Below are positions 1-8,636 of a DNA stretch of 64,000 nt, in pieces (within the stretch, counting starts at the first letter, position 1; each line of letters opens with the position of its first letter). The notes beneath the pieces are model-generated. The model was given only the letters and a program-made list of their open reading frames with translations, had not been told where the DNA came from and searched no databases. Location of the stretch: the NCBI GenBank assembly GCA_022766945.1, contig JALEOU010000044.1:45873-109872 (forward strand). Reading direction: 5' to 3'. The DNA comes from Fusicatenibacter sp. GTDB taxonomy: Bacteria > Bacillota > Clostridia > Lachnospirales > Lachnospiraceae. The translations under genes and the position numbers were made by a program.

Positions 1-1483
1 CCAGAAATCTCTTCACAATGCCATCCATCTCATCGACATCGCACTCTGTCGTATGCAGTACCGGCGCTGTACGAATCTCTTCAATTGCTCTGGGAATCGC
101 TGTATTTGAGATGCGCGACAGCTCATCAATCTGATCGAAATCAGAAAGCTTATCATAGGATGAATCGATCGCTGCAAGAACACTGCGTGTGAATTTATAA
201 GGACTTGCAGTGGATGCAATCACTGTTTTCGTTTCCAGATCTTTTGTTTCCTCTTTATATTTCTCGTACACCGCAGATGCCACTGCTGTATGTGTGTCAA
301 TCACATATCCCGTGTCACCATACATTTTTGATATTGCTGCAGCTGTCTCTTTCTCAGACGCATAATTTCCATAGAAATCTTCCAGGGAAAAACGCATCTC
401 TTCCGTGATCTCATACTTTCCACCGGCAGAAAGAGAAGCCATTAATTCACGGTTCTTTTCCGGATTTTCTCCTGCAATACGATAAATCAGCCGTTCCAGA
501 TTGCTGGAAATCAAAATATCCATCGACGGAGAAGTAGTCAGAATAAATTCCCGATTTCTGTCATAAACACCGGTCCGGAAGAAATCATAGAGAACTTTAT
601 TCTCTTTGGACGCACAAATCAGTTTTGCAATGGGAAGACCCATCTGTTTCGCGTAAAAAGCAGCAAGAATATTTCCAAAATTGCCTGTGGGAACAGTCAC
701 ATTGATTTTCTCCCCATCTGTGATCTCCCCATTTTTCACGAGATTTGCATATGCGTATACATAATAAACGACCTGAGGAACAAGACGGCCAATATTGATC
801 GAATTTGCGGAACTGAACTGGAATCCTTCCTCCTCGAGTTCTTTTGCAAGCTCTGTATCATTAAAGATCTTCTTTACGCCGGTCTGTGCATCGTCAAAAT
901 TACCATGAATTGCCACTACATGTGTATTCTTCCCCTTTTGTGTGACCATCTGTTTCTCCTGAATCGGGCTGACACCATGCTGTGGATAAAATACAATGAT
1001 ACGTGTACCAGGTACATCGGCAAAACCTGACAAAGCTGCCTTTCCGGTATCCCCGGAAGTTGCCGTCAGGATAACAATCTCATTCTTTACTCCATTCTTT
1101 CTGGCAGAGACAGTCATCAGATGAGGAAGAATTGATAATGCCATATCCTTAAATGCGATGGTAGCACCATGAAACAGTTCCAGATAATAAGCTCCGCCCG
1201 CTTTCGTCAACGGAGCAATTTCCTCTGTATCAAATTTATTATCATATGCTTTCGCAATGCAGTTCTTTAATTCTTCTTCCGTAAAATCTGTGAAGAAACG
1301 GCTCATCACCTCATATGCCATTTCCTGATAGCTCATGGCTGACAGCTTTTCCATCGGTACATCCAGTTCCGGAATACGGTTTGGTACAAATAACCCTCCG
1401 TCTTTTGCCAGACCCTGCAAAATTGCCTGGGAAGCTGTCACTGTCTCGCCCTTGCCTCTTGTACTTCTGTATAATACTTCCAT
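1..1483 (-). CDS. thrC: Threonine synthase, 3' end cut by window edge
   Basis: Converts O-phosphohomoserine to threonine with PLP, the last step of threonine synthesis in the cytoplasm. Translating the minus strand from the ATG at 1481-1483 gives 494 open codons up to the window edge. It starts MEVLYRSTRG and carries the PLP-lysine segment HGATIAFKDMAL, the TATSGDTGKAAL phosphate-binding loop and the PTGNFGNILA motif typical of ThrC. The family is usually about 495-500 residues, so only a few C-terminal codons are missing. A promoter sits about 100 bases upstream. Family identity is clear; the true stop is not visible. Confidence 0.95.
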   Translation of the reverse strand, partial: MEVLYRSTRGKGETVTASQAILQGLAKDGGLFVPNRIPELDVPMEKLSAMSYQEMAYEVMSRFFTDFTEEELKNCIAKAYDNKFDTEEIAPLTKAGGAYYLELFHGATIAFKDMALSILPHLMTVSARKNGVKNEIVILTATSGDTGKAALSGFADVPGTRIIVFYPQHGVSPIQEKQMVTQKGKNTHVVAIHGNFDDAQTGVKKIFNDTELAKELEEEGFQFSSANSINIGRLVPQVVYYVYAYANLVKNGEITDGEKINVTVPTGNFGNILAAFYAKQMGLPIAKLICASKENKVLYDFFRTGVYDRNREFILTTSPSMDILISSNLERLIYRIAGENPEKNRELMASLSAGGKYEITEEMRFSLEDFYGNYASEKETAAAISKMYGDTGYVIDTHTAVASAVYEKYKEETKDLETKTVIASTASPYKFTRSVLAAIDSSYDKLSDFDQIDELSRISNTAIPRAIEEIRTAPVLHTTECDVDEMDGIVKRFL

Positions 1484-1584
1484 GATCACTCTCTCCTTAT
1501 ATACTCATTCGGATGGATTCATCACCAGCACCTTATGTAACTGTCACATCCACAGAGTTTTTCTATTTTCTGACAAGCAGTCTT

Positions 1585-1613
1585 ATTATACTGGATAACA
1601 TAGGAAAAAACAA
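1585..1613 (-). promoter_or_regulatory. Candidate sigma-A promoter of thrC
   Basis: On the minus strand TTGTTT (1608-1613) and a perfect TATAAT (1585-1590) are separated by 17 bases. This lies about 100 bases upstream of the thrC start with no gene between. No T-box or other leader structure is evident in the short 5' region. Confidence 0.55.
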
Positions 1614-1675
1614 CCCGTAAAAAGGCACAGAAACTCATAAACTTTATCACGGCAGTGTATAAAATTTCACGGATT

Positions 1676-2338
1676 TTACATGTCAGAATCCGGATCGGAA
1701 TTTTCTTTCATTTCCTCCTGCGCTTCTTCTATTTCATCGCTTTCATCTTCCGGCTGTTCTTCGAGTGCCGGAACTTCTTCTCCCTCCAGATACGTTCCAT
1801 CTTCGTCTTCCTCTTCTGCCTCTTCCATCGCCTTCAGATTCTCTTCGATTTTTTCTTTGGCCCAGGCCAAAAAAGATGCCGCATCACCGAGCTCAAATCC
1901 ATTTTTTGCAAGAAATGTACTTTTTCCACCGATCTTTAATCGAAAATAATTTTCAAACTCGTTAATTCCAACCAAGGAATCCAGGGGGATATCAACGCTT
2001 CTGCCCTCTTTTTCATATGTCATGGTCAGAACGCGGTCTGTAAAACGGAGAACTCTTTCTCCCAGAAGGCCGCCCTTTTTGCATTTTTTCATCTGAGAAC
2101 GTGCCATGAAATTGGGAAGTCCCAGGCTCATCAGAAGAAGTGCCGCAGACAAAAACAGATTGAGACAGTCACCCGGGCGGACAAATCCCGACACTACATT
2201 ACGGATTAGCAACACCAGTGCAGCTGTGGTACCAAGCCCTGTCAAAATGCGAAGAACCAAAAGAATCTTTTTCAGTTCAAAACGATAGATTTCAATAAAC
2301 ATCCTTTTCGTATACTCAACTCGATTACGAAACAGCAT
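1676..2338 (-). CDS. YcxB-like membrane protein with acidic tail
   Basis: Hypothetical protein of 220 residues. Two hydrophobic stretches (about residues 27-47 and 60-77) form a membrane hairpin near the N-terminus. They are followed by a soluble stretch, about residues 95-165, with the layout of YcxB-like domains (strand, IPLDSLVGINEFENYF, then a hydrophobic strand and a helix). The last 50 residues are extremely acidic (runs of E and D) and probably disordered. A GGGAGG ribosome site 11 bases upstream supports this start. Function is unknown; the YcxB assignment is a tentative fold-level inference. Confidence 0.75.
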   Translation of the reverse strand: MLFRNRVEYTKRMFIEIYRFELKKILLVLRILTGLGTTAALVLLIRNVVSGFVRPGDCLNLFLSAALLLMSLGLPNFMARSQMKKCKKGGLLGERVLRFTDRVLTMTYEKEGRSVDIPLDSLVGINEFENYFRLKIGGKSTFLAKNGFELGDAASFLAWAKEKIEENLKAMEEAEEEDEDGTYLEGEEVPALEEQPEDESDEIEEAQEEMKENSDPDSDM

Positions 2339-2506
2339 CTTTCTTTTCCTCCCGGCTTACTTACTAAATATATCATCTCTGCCGCAGACAGCTCGGCGGA
2401 TAAACCGTTTTGTTTGTCGCAGATATGCATTATAATAACCCTTTCCGGAAATATTTGCAATAAAAAGTTGCCATCTGTCAGCAAAACACCCACGTTTTAT
2501 AAACAG

Positions 2507-2529
2507 CCACTCAGCCTGTGGCAGAGTGG
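2507..2529. terminator. Possible hairpin terminator
   Basis: A 6-bp stem CCACTC/GAGTGG with an 11-base loop is followed on the plus strand by TTTTATTTT. Extra A-T pairs lengthen the stem. It lies between the YcxB-like gene and the MATE remnant. No plus-strand gene precedes it, so direction is uncertain. Confidence 0.35.
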
Positions 2530-2663
2530 TTTTATTTTCTGCAATATAATTCTTCTCAGTTGTCGCTCCTTACGCACTCTTTATTCTTTTTATCCATTTT
2601 CCTCTTTTCAGTCGGAACAGGCACTAGATTGCCTTGATAAACTGATCGATTCTTAACATAATA

Positions 2664-2771
2664 TTTATCTGCCGTATTCACACCAACGGTAATCAACTGC
2701 TGTGTAGCAATTGGCAGTGCAAATGCGGCCAGGGTCTGATAGAACTTCTTATCTCTTACAGATAACTGCAT
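2664..2771 (-). pseudogene. Truncated N-terminus of a MATE-family transporter
   Basis: A ribosome site (AAGGGGACTGG) and an ATG at 2769-2771 open a frame whose first 36 codons read like the start of a MATE exporter (VRDKKFYQTLAAFALPIA, then ITVGVNTAD). After this the frame loses all similarity and runs on about 35 unrelated codons to a stop. A complete MATE protein is about 450 residues, so this is a remnant left by deletion. A full-length MATE gene is present at about 19.3-20.7 kb. The rest of the gene is not nearby on either strand. Confidence 0.6.
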
Positions 2772-2930
2772 ATCCAGTCCCCTTTATCATACAGACGAAA
2801 GACCATTCTCCTTCCTTTTGCACATAATAAAATGCTCAGTCAGACAGACCCGGGCATATTTCAAAAAAATATTAGCATAACGAATGTCATAAACTGACTT
2901 GTTCTGTATTTTGGAAAGTAAATTTTTATT

Positions 2931-2966
2931 GCAGCAAAGATATCTATTGCCGGATATCTTTGCTGC
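2931..2966 (-). terminator. Hairpin downstream of leuA
   Basis: A perfect 14-bp inverted repeat (GCAGCAAAGATATC and its complement) with an 8-base loop starts 40 bases past the leuA stop. The tract after it on the minus strand is AATAAAAATTT, so the U-run is imperfect, but position and stem strength fit the leuA operon terminator. Confidence 0.6.
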
Positions 2967-3006
2967 GTTAAGACACTCTTTGTTTGATTTTTTTCCACTG
3001 CGCAAT

Positions 3007-4668
3007 TTATCGGTTATTGATAGCAGTGACTAAAGCATCGATGGATGCCCTGATGATATCTGGATCAACACCGGCTCCCCATGCAAGCTTGCCGTCCGGT
3101 TTACGGATTCCTACATAAGCGATCGCTCTCGAACTGGAACTCTGCTCCAGTGCATGCTCTGTATAGCTGACCAGATCATACTGAAGGCTGTATGCTTTCT
3201 TTAATGCATTGCTCACCGCATTTAGACGTCCGTTTCCTTCTGCAGTAACCGTTGTATATTCTCCTCCTTCATAATTAGAAGTCACCTGCGTCTCAATTCG
3301 TCCCTCCGCAAGCTGTCTGAAATGAACTCCATTGATATTGTATGGCGTAGTCACATTCTCAAAAGTATCTTTAAACAGTTCGAAAATTTCCTCCGGACGC
3401 AGTTCTTTATGCAGATGATCGGAAACCGATTTTGCAGTATAACTCATTGCTTCTCTCATCTTTGCCGGCAGATTCAGACCATATTTTGTTTCCAGTATAT
3501 AGCCTACACCGCCCTTTCCGGACTGGCTGTTGATACGGATGACATCCGCATCGTAATTTCTTCCGATATCGGTAGGATCGATCGGCAGATAAGGAACCGT
3601 CCATTTATCCGGGTTCTTCTCTTCGATCCAGTGCATACCTTTGGCAATTGCGTCCTGGTGGGAACCGGAAAAAGCAGCGAACACCAGAGCACCACAGTAA
3701 GGACATCTCTCATTAATCCTCATGCCGGTATAGGACTCATATGATTCGCACAGTCCCGGCATATCCGAAAAGTCAAGTTCCGGGTCCACGCCCTGCATAT
3801 ACATGTTCATACCGACCGTAATCACATCGACGTTTCCGGTACGCTCTCCATTTCCAAACAAGGTACCTTCAATTCGATCTGCACCGGCAAGAATACCCAT
3901 CTCCGCATCTGATACGCCGCATCCACGGTCGTTGTGCGGATGAAGAGAGAGGACCACATTCTCACGGTATTTCAGATTCTTGCTTATGTATTCTACCTGG
4001 CTCGCATAAACATGCGGCATGGAAAGTTCCACTGTGCTCGGAAGATTGATAATCGCTTTTCGGTCTGCTGTTGGCTGCCATACATCAAGAACGGCATTGC
4101 AGACTTCCAATGCATATTCCGGTTCTGTACCGGTAAAACTTTCCGGACTGTACTCAAAACGGTAGGATTCTCCTGCTTCTTCGGTAAGCTCTTTCAGCAG
4201 CTTTGCACCTTCCACTGCAATCCTGAGAATGTCCTCTCTGGATTTTTTGAATACCTGCTGGCGCTGTGCATAGGAAGTAGAATTGTACACATGAACAATG
4301 GCGTTTTTACAGCCTTTCAATGCCTCAAATGTCTTTCGGATAATATGCTCTCTTGCCTGTGTCAGTACCTGAACCGTCACATCATCCGGAATCAAATTCT
4401 GATCAATCAGTGTACGAAGAAACTCATATTCTGTCTCGGAAGCAGCCGGAAATCCAACCTCAATCTCCTTGAAACCCACTTTCACAAGAAGCTTAAAAAA
4501 CTCGATTTTCTGTTCCAGGCTCATTGGAATCACCAATGCCTGGTTTCCATCCCGAAGGTCAACACTGCACCATACAGGGGCCTTTTCGATGTGGTCCTTT
4601 TCTGCCCAATCCATGCACGGAACCGGCGGCATATAATACTGTCTCTGATACTTCTTTACATTCATCAT
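3007..4668 (-). CDS. leuA: 2-isopropylmalate synthase
   Basis: Condenses acetyl-CoA with 2-ketoisovalerate, the committed step of leucine synthesis. The protein is the long (about 550-residue) LeuA type. The catalytic TIM barrel opens with CSVDLRDGNQALV and carries the metal-binding histidines in LHPHNDRGCG. The C-terminal LeuA dimer/regulatory domain covers about the last 130 residues. An upstream in-frame ATG (4690-4692) is contiguous, but the ribosome site AGGAGG sits inside that extension. The tandem ATGs at 4663-4668 have proper spacing, so I start there. A T-box leader upstream ties expression to uncharged tRNA-Leu. leuCD lies 2 kb away. Confidence 0.95.
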   Translation of the reverse strand: MMNVKKYQRQYYMPPVPCMDWAEKDHIEKAPVWCSVDLRDGNQALVIPMSLEQKIEFFKLLVKVGFKEIEVGFPAASETEYEFLRTLIDQNLIPDDVTVQVLTQAREHIIRKTFEALKGCKNAIVHVYNSTSYAQRQQVFKKSREDILRIAVEGAKLLKELTEEAGESYRFEYSPESFTGTEPEYALEVCNAVLDVWQPTADRKAIINLPSTVELSMPHVYASQVEYISKNLKYRENVVLSLHPHNDRGCGVSDAEMGILAGADRIEGTLFGNGERTGNVDVITVGMNMYMQGVDPELDFSDMPGLCESYESYTGMRINERCPYCGALVFAAFSGSHQDAIAKGMHWIEEKNPDKWTVPYLPIDPTDIGRNYDADVIRINSQSGKGGVGYILETKYGLNLPAKMREAMSYTAKSVSDHLHKELRPEEIFELFKDTFENVTTPYNINGVHFRQLAEGRIETQVTSNYEGGEYTTVTAEGNGRLNAVSNALKKAYSLQYDLVSYTEHALEQSSSSRAIAYVGIRKPDGKLAWGAGVDPDIIRASIDALVTAINNR

Positions 4669-4759
4669 CTGATTCATTCCTCCTGAACTCACTGTATTTA
4701 TTCTATTCTAAGGTCAACGAGAAAATTAACGACTTCCAGCTTTTGTGGATCTCCAGAGT

Positions 4760-4813
4760 AAAAAAAAAATCTTCCATCTTCTGCATCCTGCCCGGACACA
4801 AGAGACGAAAGAT
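4760..4813 (-). terminator. T-box-controlled terminator of leuA
   Basis: Two 20-base arms (4769-4788 and 4794-4813) pair almost fully around a 5-base loop, followed on the minus strand by ten T residues (4760-4769). It lies directly after the T-box sequence and about 90 bases before leuA, the classical attenuator position. Confidence 0.85.
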
Positions 4814-5091
4814 ACTCCTATCTTACGCGGTACCACTCTTGATTTGCGAATTGTTCACATGCTTCGCACACTCTGCAGATACGGATTCGGACCTGATCGA
4901 TCAGCGGAATCTTCATATCCTTCCCCAGTAACGGTGGGACTCCGTCTGCGCCTACTCTCCTTCAAACAGATTTGGGGCAGCTGCTCTGAGGTCAGTTCCA
5001 TTGGACCCATCTGCTGCTTCGCATCACCCAGCAGCTTTCTGAAACCGGCATCCCATGTAGTATTCCTCTTCTTCGCTTTTCTCCTGACTTG
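4760..5091 (-). ncRNA. Leucine T-box leader
   Basis: The conserved T-box sequence TGGTACCGCG is at 4826-4835 on the minus strand, inside AAGAGTGGTACCGCG, and is followed by the long terminator. Stem I is expected at about 4980-5090. A leucine codon, CTG (4993-4995) or the nearby CTC (4988-4990), follows GGAA and fits the specifier position, matching the downstream leuA. When uncharged tRNA-Leu binds, the antiterminator forms and leuA is read. The specifier choice is inferred by position, not by full folding. Confidence 0.85.
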
Positions 5092-5097
5092 TGACTT

Positions 5098-5126
5098 ATG
5101 TTACCATCTTTCCGTCTTTCTGTCAA
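5098..5126 (-). promoter_or_regulatory. Promoter of the leuA T-box transcript
   Basis: TTGACA (5121-5126) and TAACAT (5098-5103) on the minus strand are spaced 17 bases apart. The predicted start near 5091 falls just before T-box stem I. Confidence 0.65.
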
Positions 5127-5129
5127 CTG

Positions 5130-5484
5130 TTTTTCCAGGAATTCCTTGTGTTTTCAGGTGTCGATTGCCATTATTTGTTTTAATCCTCAATTCTTAAATA
5201 ACCATCGATTGGATTAAATGAAAACTTCTTGCAAGATAATGTGGTAGCACCAATGATTGCAGCAATTGGATATTCCATGTAAGGAAATTAGATTGAAGCG
5301 GCTGTGAAGTGGCTGTTCAGTATCAAATAGCAATCAACCATAATTTGACTCAACATAAAAAGAATTTCTGTCTTTCTCTCCATGCACGATTTTTATTACA
5401 CCCATGAATGAACCCTCCGGATTTTAAAAGTATATCTATATATTTCTCGAGATGATTATGCAATCCTAATTAATATTTTTTAAT
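5130..5484. other. AT-rich intergenic stretch with no recognised gene
   Basis: I see no open reading frame with a ribosome site here. A short plus-strand stretch at about 5212-5270 can be read as 20-odd codons including NVVAPMIAAIGYSM before a stop, which resembles part of a membrane protein and may be a decayed gene, but it is too short to assign. Confidence 0.4.
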
Positions 5485-5519
5485 AAAAAAAACACGATAG
5501 CTTATGCAAAACTATCGTG
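5485..5519 (-). terminator. Terminator of the tRNA-Pro gene
   Basis: An 8-bp stem CACGATAG/CTATCGTG with an 11-base loop is followed on the minus strand by eight T residues. It lies 10 bases past the tRNA 3' end. Confidence 0.85.
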
Positions 5520-5528
5520 CTTATCTGA

Positions 5529-5602
5529 TCGGGGCAACAGGATTTGAACCTGCGACCTCACGGCCCCCAGCCGTGCGCGCTACCAAGCTACGCCATACCC
5601 CG
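5529..5602 (-). tRNA. tRNA-Pro(GGG)
   Basis: The 74-nt minus-strand sequence begins CGGGGTATGGCG and ends TGCCCCGA, giving a full 7-bp acceptor stem with a discriminator A and no encoded CCA. The anticodon arm CACGG-CTGGGGG-CCGTG places GGG at positions 34-36, and GGTTCAAATCC forms the T arm. A terminator follows directly. Confidence 0.93.
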
Positions 5603-5684
5603 CAACTGCAAAATACATTATAACAGCAAAGAATGAGAAAATCAATAGCATAATTAAAATTTTCTCTAAAATCTGAAATCAGGG

Positions 5685-5881
5685 GTTACTGTTCAGAGGT
5701 CACATGAAACAGCTGTGCAAAAATAGGATCTCGTAAGCAGGCCCCTGAAAAACGCCGGCACTTAATGAGCAGGATTGTTTCTATCCTGCGAATTTAGTAC
5801 CGCTGCGTTTTGAAGGAGCGGGAACTCGTCTGCGTCGCGATCTATTTTCTGCACAGTATTCATTCCAGTCTGAACAGTAAC
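5685..5881 (+). repeat. TIR repeat element, copy A (197 bp)
   Basis: The ends GTTACTGTTCAG (5685-5696) and CTGAACAGTAAC (5870-5881) are perfect 12-bp terminal inverted repeats. The interior matches copy C at 45947-46139 (reverse orientation) along its length, including TTTAGTACCGCTGCGTTTTG, and copy B at 29324-29420 is an internally deleted version. It carries no transposase or convincing gene, so it is a MITE-like or structured repeat. No clear target-site duplication is visible. Confidence 0.85.
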
Positions 5882-6075
5882 AACCAGAGATATTGATCCA
5901 CGGCAGCGTTCCTTTACAGGCCAACTGCAGCAGTTAAAAAAAATGGAACAAAAATGAAATTTTTTTCTATAAAAAGTGTAATATTTCCTGTTTTCCTGCG
6001 TATAATATAGGGGTATTGCGCTTTTTTCCGAAAGTTCCTTTTTATTACCATGTAAAGTCTTTTTTTGTTGAAAAA

Positions 6076-6124
6076 TGTCTAAATATGTCGTTTTTTCCAG
6101 AAAGGTTCTCTTTCGCGTTATAAT
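6076..6124 (+). promoter_or_regulatory. Possible promoter region of the Spo0A-like gene
   Basis: A TATAAT (6119-6124) lies 34 bases before the gene but has no good -35 box. Two TGTC motifs exactly 10 bases apart (6076-6079, 6086-6089), in the contexts ATGTCTAAA and ATGTCGTTT, loosely resemble Spo0A boxes (TGTCGAA). A second TATAAT is at 6001-6006. All assignments are tentative. Confidence 0.3.
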
Positions 6125-6157
6125 AATATGCATTACCTAACAAAGGAGAAAAAGATT

Positions 6158-6493
6158 ATGAACGAAATCCAGCGTCTTTTACATTCTTTAGGGATTGGGG
6201 CCAATTACCGTGGATACAAATATCTGGTATTGGCGATTTCTCTTTGTTTGGAAGACGAAGATCAGTTGCTTCGGATCAGTAAAACCTTGTATCCTAAAAT
6301 TGCGCGTACCTATCATGTCAGCACCAGTTGTGTAGAAAGAAATATCCGCACGGCAATCAATGTTTGTTGGGAACATGGCAATCGGGAGCTTCTTCTTCAT
6401 ATATCAATGTATCCGCTGGAAATAAAACCAACCAATTCAGAGTTTCTGGATATTGTCACAAGTTACCTGAAATGCCGTTCGACCTTTTCCTGA
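6158..6493 (+). CDS. Solo Spo0A C-terminal (DNA-binding) domain protein
   Basis: A 111-residue protein that aligns by eye with the DNA-binding effector domain of Spo0A over its whole length: LHSLGIGANYRGYKYLV, LYPKIARTYHVS, SCVERNIRTAINVCWEHG and KPTNSEFLDIV all correspond to Spo0A C-terminal segments, including the recognition-helix region. The phosphorylatable receiver domain is absent, so activity cannot be switched by the usual phosphorelay. The start at 6158 follows AAAGGAG with good spacing. It may act as a stand-alone transcription factor competing for 0A boxes; its targets are unknown. Confidence 0.88.
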   Translation: MNEIQRLLHSLGIGANYRGYKYLVLAISLCLEDEDQLLRISKTLYPKIARTYHVSTSCVERNIRTAINVCWEHGNRELLLHISMYPLEIKPTNSEFLDIVTSYLKCRSTFS

Positions 6494-6567
6494 GCTGCTT
6501 ATTTGGGGAATACTTTATCATAAAAAGGTCCATCGGAACTTTTTCCTTTTCTTCCTGACAATGAGAA

Positions 6568-6602
6568 AACCCCCGGAACATCGATTTCTCGTTCCGAGGG
6601 TT
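6568..6602. terminator. Bidirectional terminator between Spo0A-like gene and leuD
   Basis: A 12-bp stem (AACCCCCGGAAC paired with GTTCCGAGGGTT, one mismatch) is followed by CTTTTTTT on the plus strand and preceded by GAGAAAA, giving T-rich tails in both directions between convergent genes. Confidence 0.85.
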
Positions 6603-6621
6603 CTTTTTTTGCCTGTTTTGC

Positions 6622-7110
6622 TTATTTCTGACTATTAATATAATTTACCAGCCCTTCAGCACTGATAATTTTCTGCATAAATTCCGGAAATGCCTGCCCT
6701 TTGTAACTTGTTCCTTTGGTTTTGTCATAGATCATACCGGAATCAAAGTCAACTTCCACATCATCTCCTGCTTCAATCGCTTTGGCTGCCTCCGGGCATT
6801 CGATGATCGGCAAACCGATATTGATTGCGTTTCGATAAAAGATTCTGGCGAACGTCTCTGCAATTACACAAGACACACCGGCTGCCTTAATTGCAATCGG
6901 TGCATGCTCTCTGGATGAGCCGCAGCCAAAATTCTTGTTTGCCACAATTAAATCACCTTTCTGCACTTTCTTAACAAATTCGCTGTCAATATCTTCCATA
7001 CAGTGCGTTGCCAGCTCTGCAGGATCTGAGGAATTCAGGTACCGTGCCGGAATGATGACATCGGTATCTACATTGTCTCCGTATTTAAATACTGTTCCCT
7101 GTACTTTCAT
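6622..7110 (-). CDS. leuD: 3-isopropylmalate dehydratase small subunit
   Basis: Pairs with LeuC to isomerise 2-isopropylmalate to 3-isopropylmalate in leucine synthesis. At 162 residues it is the short clostridial LeuD. It shows the swivelling-domain signature: [15 protein letters not shown] near the N-terminus, [14 protein letters not shown] at about residues 60-73, and [22 protein letters not shown] precedes the start. It lies 13 bases after leuC and is co-transcribed with it. Confidence 0.95.
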   Translation of the reverse strand: MKVQGTVFKYGDNVDTDVIIPARYLNSSDPAELATHCMEDIDSEFVKKVQKGDLIVANKNFGCGSSREHAPIAIKAAGVSCVIAETFARIFYRNAINIGLPIIECPEAAKAIEAGDDVEVDFDSGMIYDKTKGTSYKGQAFPEFMQKIISAEGLVNYINSQK

Positions 7111-7123
7111 GTTATCTTCCTCC

Positions 7124-8392
7124 TTATAATCCCAGTTCTTCCGGTGCGGAGATTTTGCCGGTTACTGCACTGGCTGCTGCTACAGCAGGACTTGCCAGGT
7201 ATACTTCAGACTCCACATGTCCCATACGTCCTACAAAGTTACGGTTTGTCGTGGAAATACAGCGCTCTTTCGCTGCAAGTATTCCCATATATCCGCCAAG
7301 GCAGGGGCCACAGGTCGGAGTTGATACGACAGCGCCCGCTTCGATAAAGATTTTCAAAAGACCTTCTTCCATTGCCTGAAGATAGATGGACTGGGTTGCA
7401 GGAATCACGATACATCGAACTCCTTTCTTCACCTTTCGTCCCTTCAGGATCTCTGCAGCCTGGCGCAGATCCTGAATTCGTCCATTTGTACAGGATCCAA
7501 TCACAGCCTGATCTATGGTTACCTCTTCTGTAATCTCATCGATTGTCTTCGTGTTCTCCGGAAGATGAGGGAACGCAATCGTAGGTCTCAGCTGACTTAA
7601 GTCAATGGTATACTCTTCATCATACTCTGCATCCGGATCTGCCTCAAAGATCTGATAAGGACGTTTGGAATGTTTCTCCATGTAAGTAATCGCTTTTTCA
7701 TCTACCGGGAAAATTCCGTTCTTTCCGCCGGCTTCGATCGCCATATTAGCAATTGTAAAACGATCATCCATCGAAAGGTTTGCAACTCCTTCACCGGTAA
7801 ATTCCATAGATTTATAAAGTGCACCATCCACTCCGATCATACCGATAATGTGCAAAATCACATCTTTCCCACTCACCCATTTGGATGGTTTTCCAATCAG
7901 ATTGAATTTTATCGCGGAGGGTACTTTAAACCATGCCTTACCGGTAGCCATACCGGCTGCCATATCCGTACTTCCAACCCCCGTAGAAAAAGCACCCAGA
8001 GCACCATAAGTACAGGTGTGTGAATCTGCTCCGATAATCACATCTCCTGCCACAGTCAGTCCTTTTTCCGGAAGGAGCGCATGTTCAATTCCCATCTCTC
8101 CTACATCAAAATAATTCGTGATTTCATGACGGCAGGCAAACTCACGAACGCATTTGCAATGTTCGGCCGACTTGATATCCTTGTTTGGGATAAAGTGATC
8201 CATTACCAGTGCAATCTTATCTTTGTCAAAAACTGTTTTCTTCGTAAATTTGTCCATCTCATGAATAGCTACCGGGGATGTAATATCATTGCCCAGTACC
8301 AGATCCAGATTTGCTTCTATCAGCTGTCCGGCTTCTACATGATCCAGTCCCGCTGCATGCGCGAGAATCTTCTGTGTCATTGTCATTCCCAT
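7124..8392 (-). CDS. leuC: 3-isopropylmalate dehydratase large subunit
   Basis: The 422-residue aconitase-family large subunit that holds the [4Fe-4S] cluster. Cysteines expected to bind the cluster are in [13 protein letters not shown] and [30 protein letters not shown] and [13 protein letters not shown] are further family motifs. The length fits the two-subunit LeuCD type, not the single-chain aconitase. AGGAGG precedes the ATG. The leader contains repeat copy D, which can fold into a strong hairpin just upstream of the ribosome site. A LysR regulator is transcribed divergently. Confidence 0.95.
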   Translation of the reverse strand: MGMTMTQKILAHAAGLDHVEAGQLIEANLDLVLGNDITSPVAIHEMDKFTKKTVFDKDKIALVMDHFIPNKDIKSAEHCKCVREFACRHEITNYFDVGEMGIEHALLPEKGLTVAGDVIIGADSHTCTYGALGAFSTGVGSTDMAAGMATGKAWFKVPSAIKFNLIGKPSKWVSGKDVILHIIGMIGVDGALYKSMEFTGEGVANLSMDDRFTIANMAIEAGGKNGIFPVDEKAITYMEKHSKRPYQIFEADPDAEYDEEYTIDLSQLRPTIAFPHLPENTKTIDEITEEVTIDQAVIGSCTNGRIQDLRQAAEILKGRKVKKGVRCIVIPATQSIYLQAMEEGLLKIFIEAGAVVSTPTCGPCLGGYMGILAAKERCISTTNRNFVGRMGHVESEVYLASPAVAAASAVTGKISAPEELGL

Positions 8393-8421
8393 GATATGTA
8401 TTTCCTCCTGATCGATTTCTT

Positions 8422-8468
8422 TTACTGTTCAGGCAACGCACGGCGTCAGTTGCATTCTGAACAGTAAC
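8422..8468. repeat. TIR repeat element, copy D (47 bp remnant)
   Basis: TTACTGTTCAG (8422-8432) and CTGAACAGTAAC (8457-8468) are the ends of the element seen in copies A-C, brought together by a large internal deletion. Inside them GCAAC and GTTGC pair again, so the remnant forms one hairpin. It lies in the leuC 5' region, about 30 bases upstream of the start codon. Confidence 0.7.
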
Positions 8469-8636
8469 ACTGATTTCTCTTTGACGGTGTGTCATAGAGT
8501 TTTGATGCTTTTATCTTAGCACATTTCATGATATAATACTAATACATAAAAAGAATATTTATTATAATCTCTCGTTATATTTTATTGCCGCCACTTAATA
8601 TGTTGCGGACCATACTTTCAGGAAAGAGAGGATATC

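Noticed and set aside
2787..3005. A 72-codon minus-strand frame downstream of leuA
   Set aside because: It spans the leuA terminator hairpin, has no ribosome site and shows no protein-like composition.
3934..4686. Long plus-strand frame opposite leuA
   Set aside because: Antisense shadow of leuA with no ribosome site and an unlikely Cys/His/Phe-rich composition.
5762..6133. A minus-strand frame whose end resembles a plus-strand frame near 46.0 kb (shared LLQNAAVLNS)
   Set aside because: The shared peptide is only the translation of repeat copies A and C; no ribosome site and no reading-frame conservation elsewhere, so it is not evidence for a gene.
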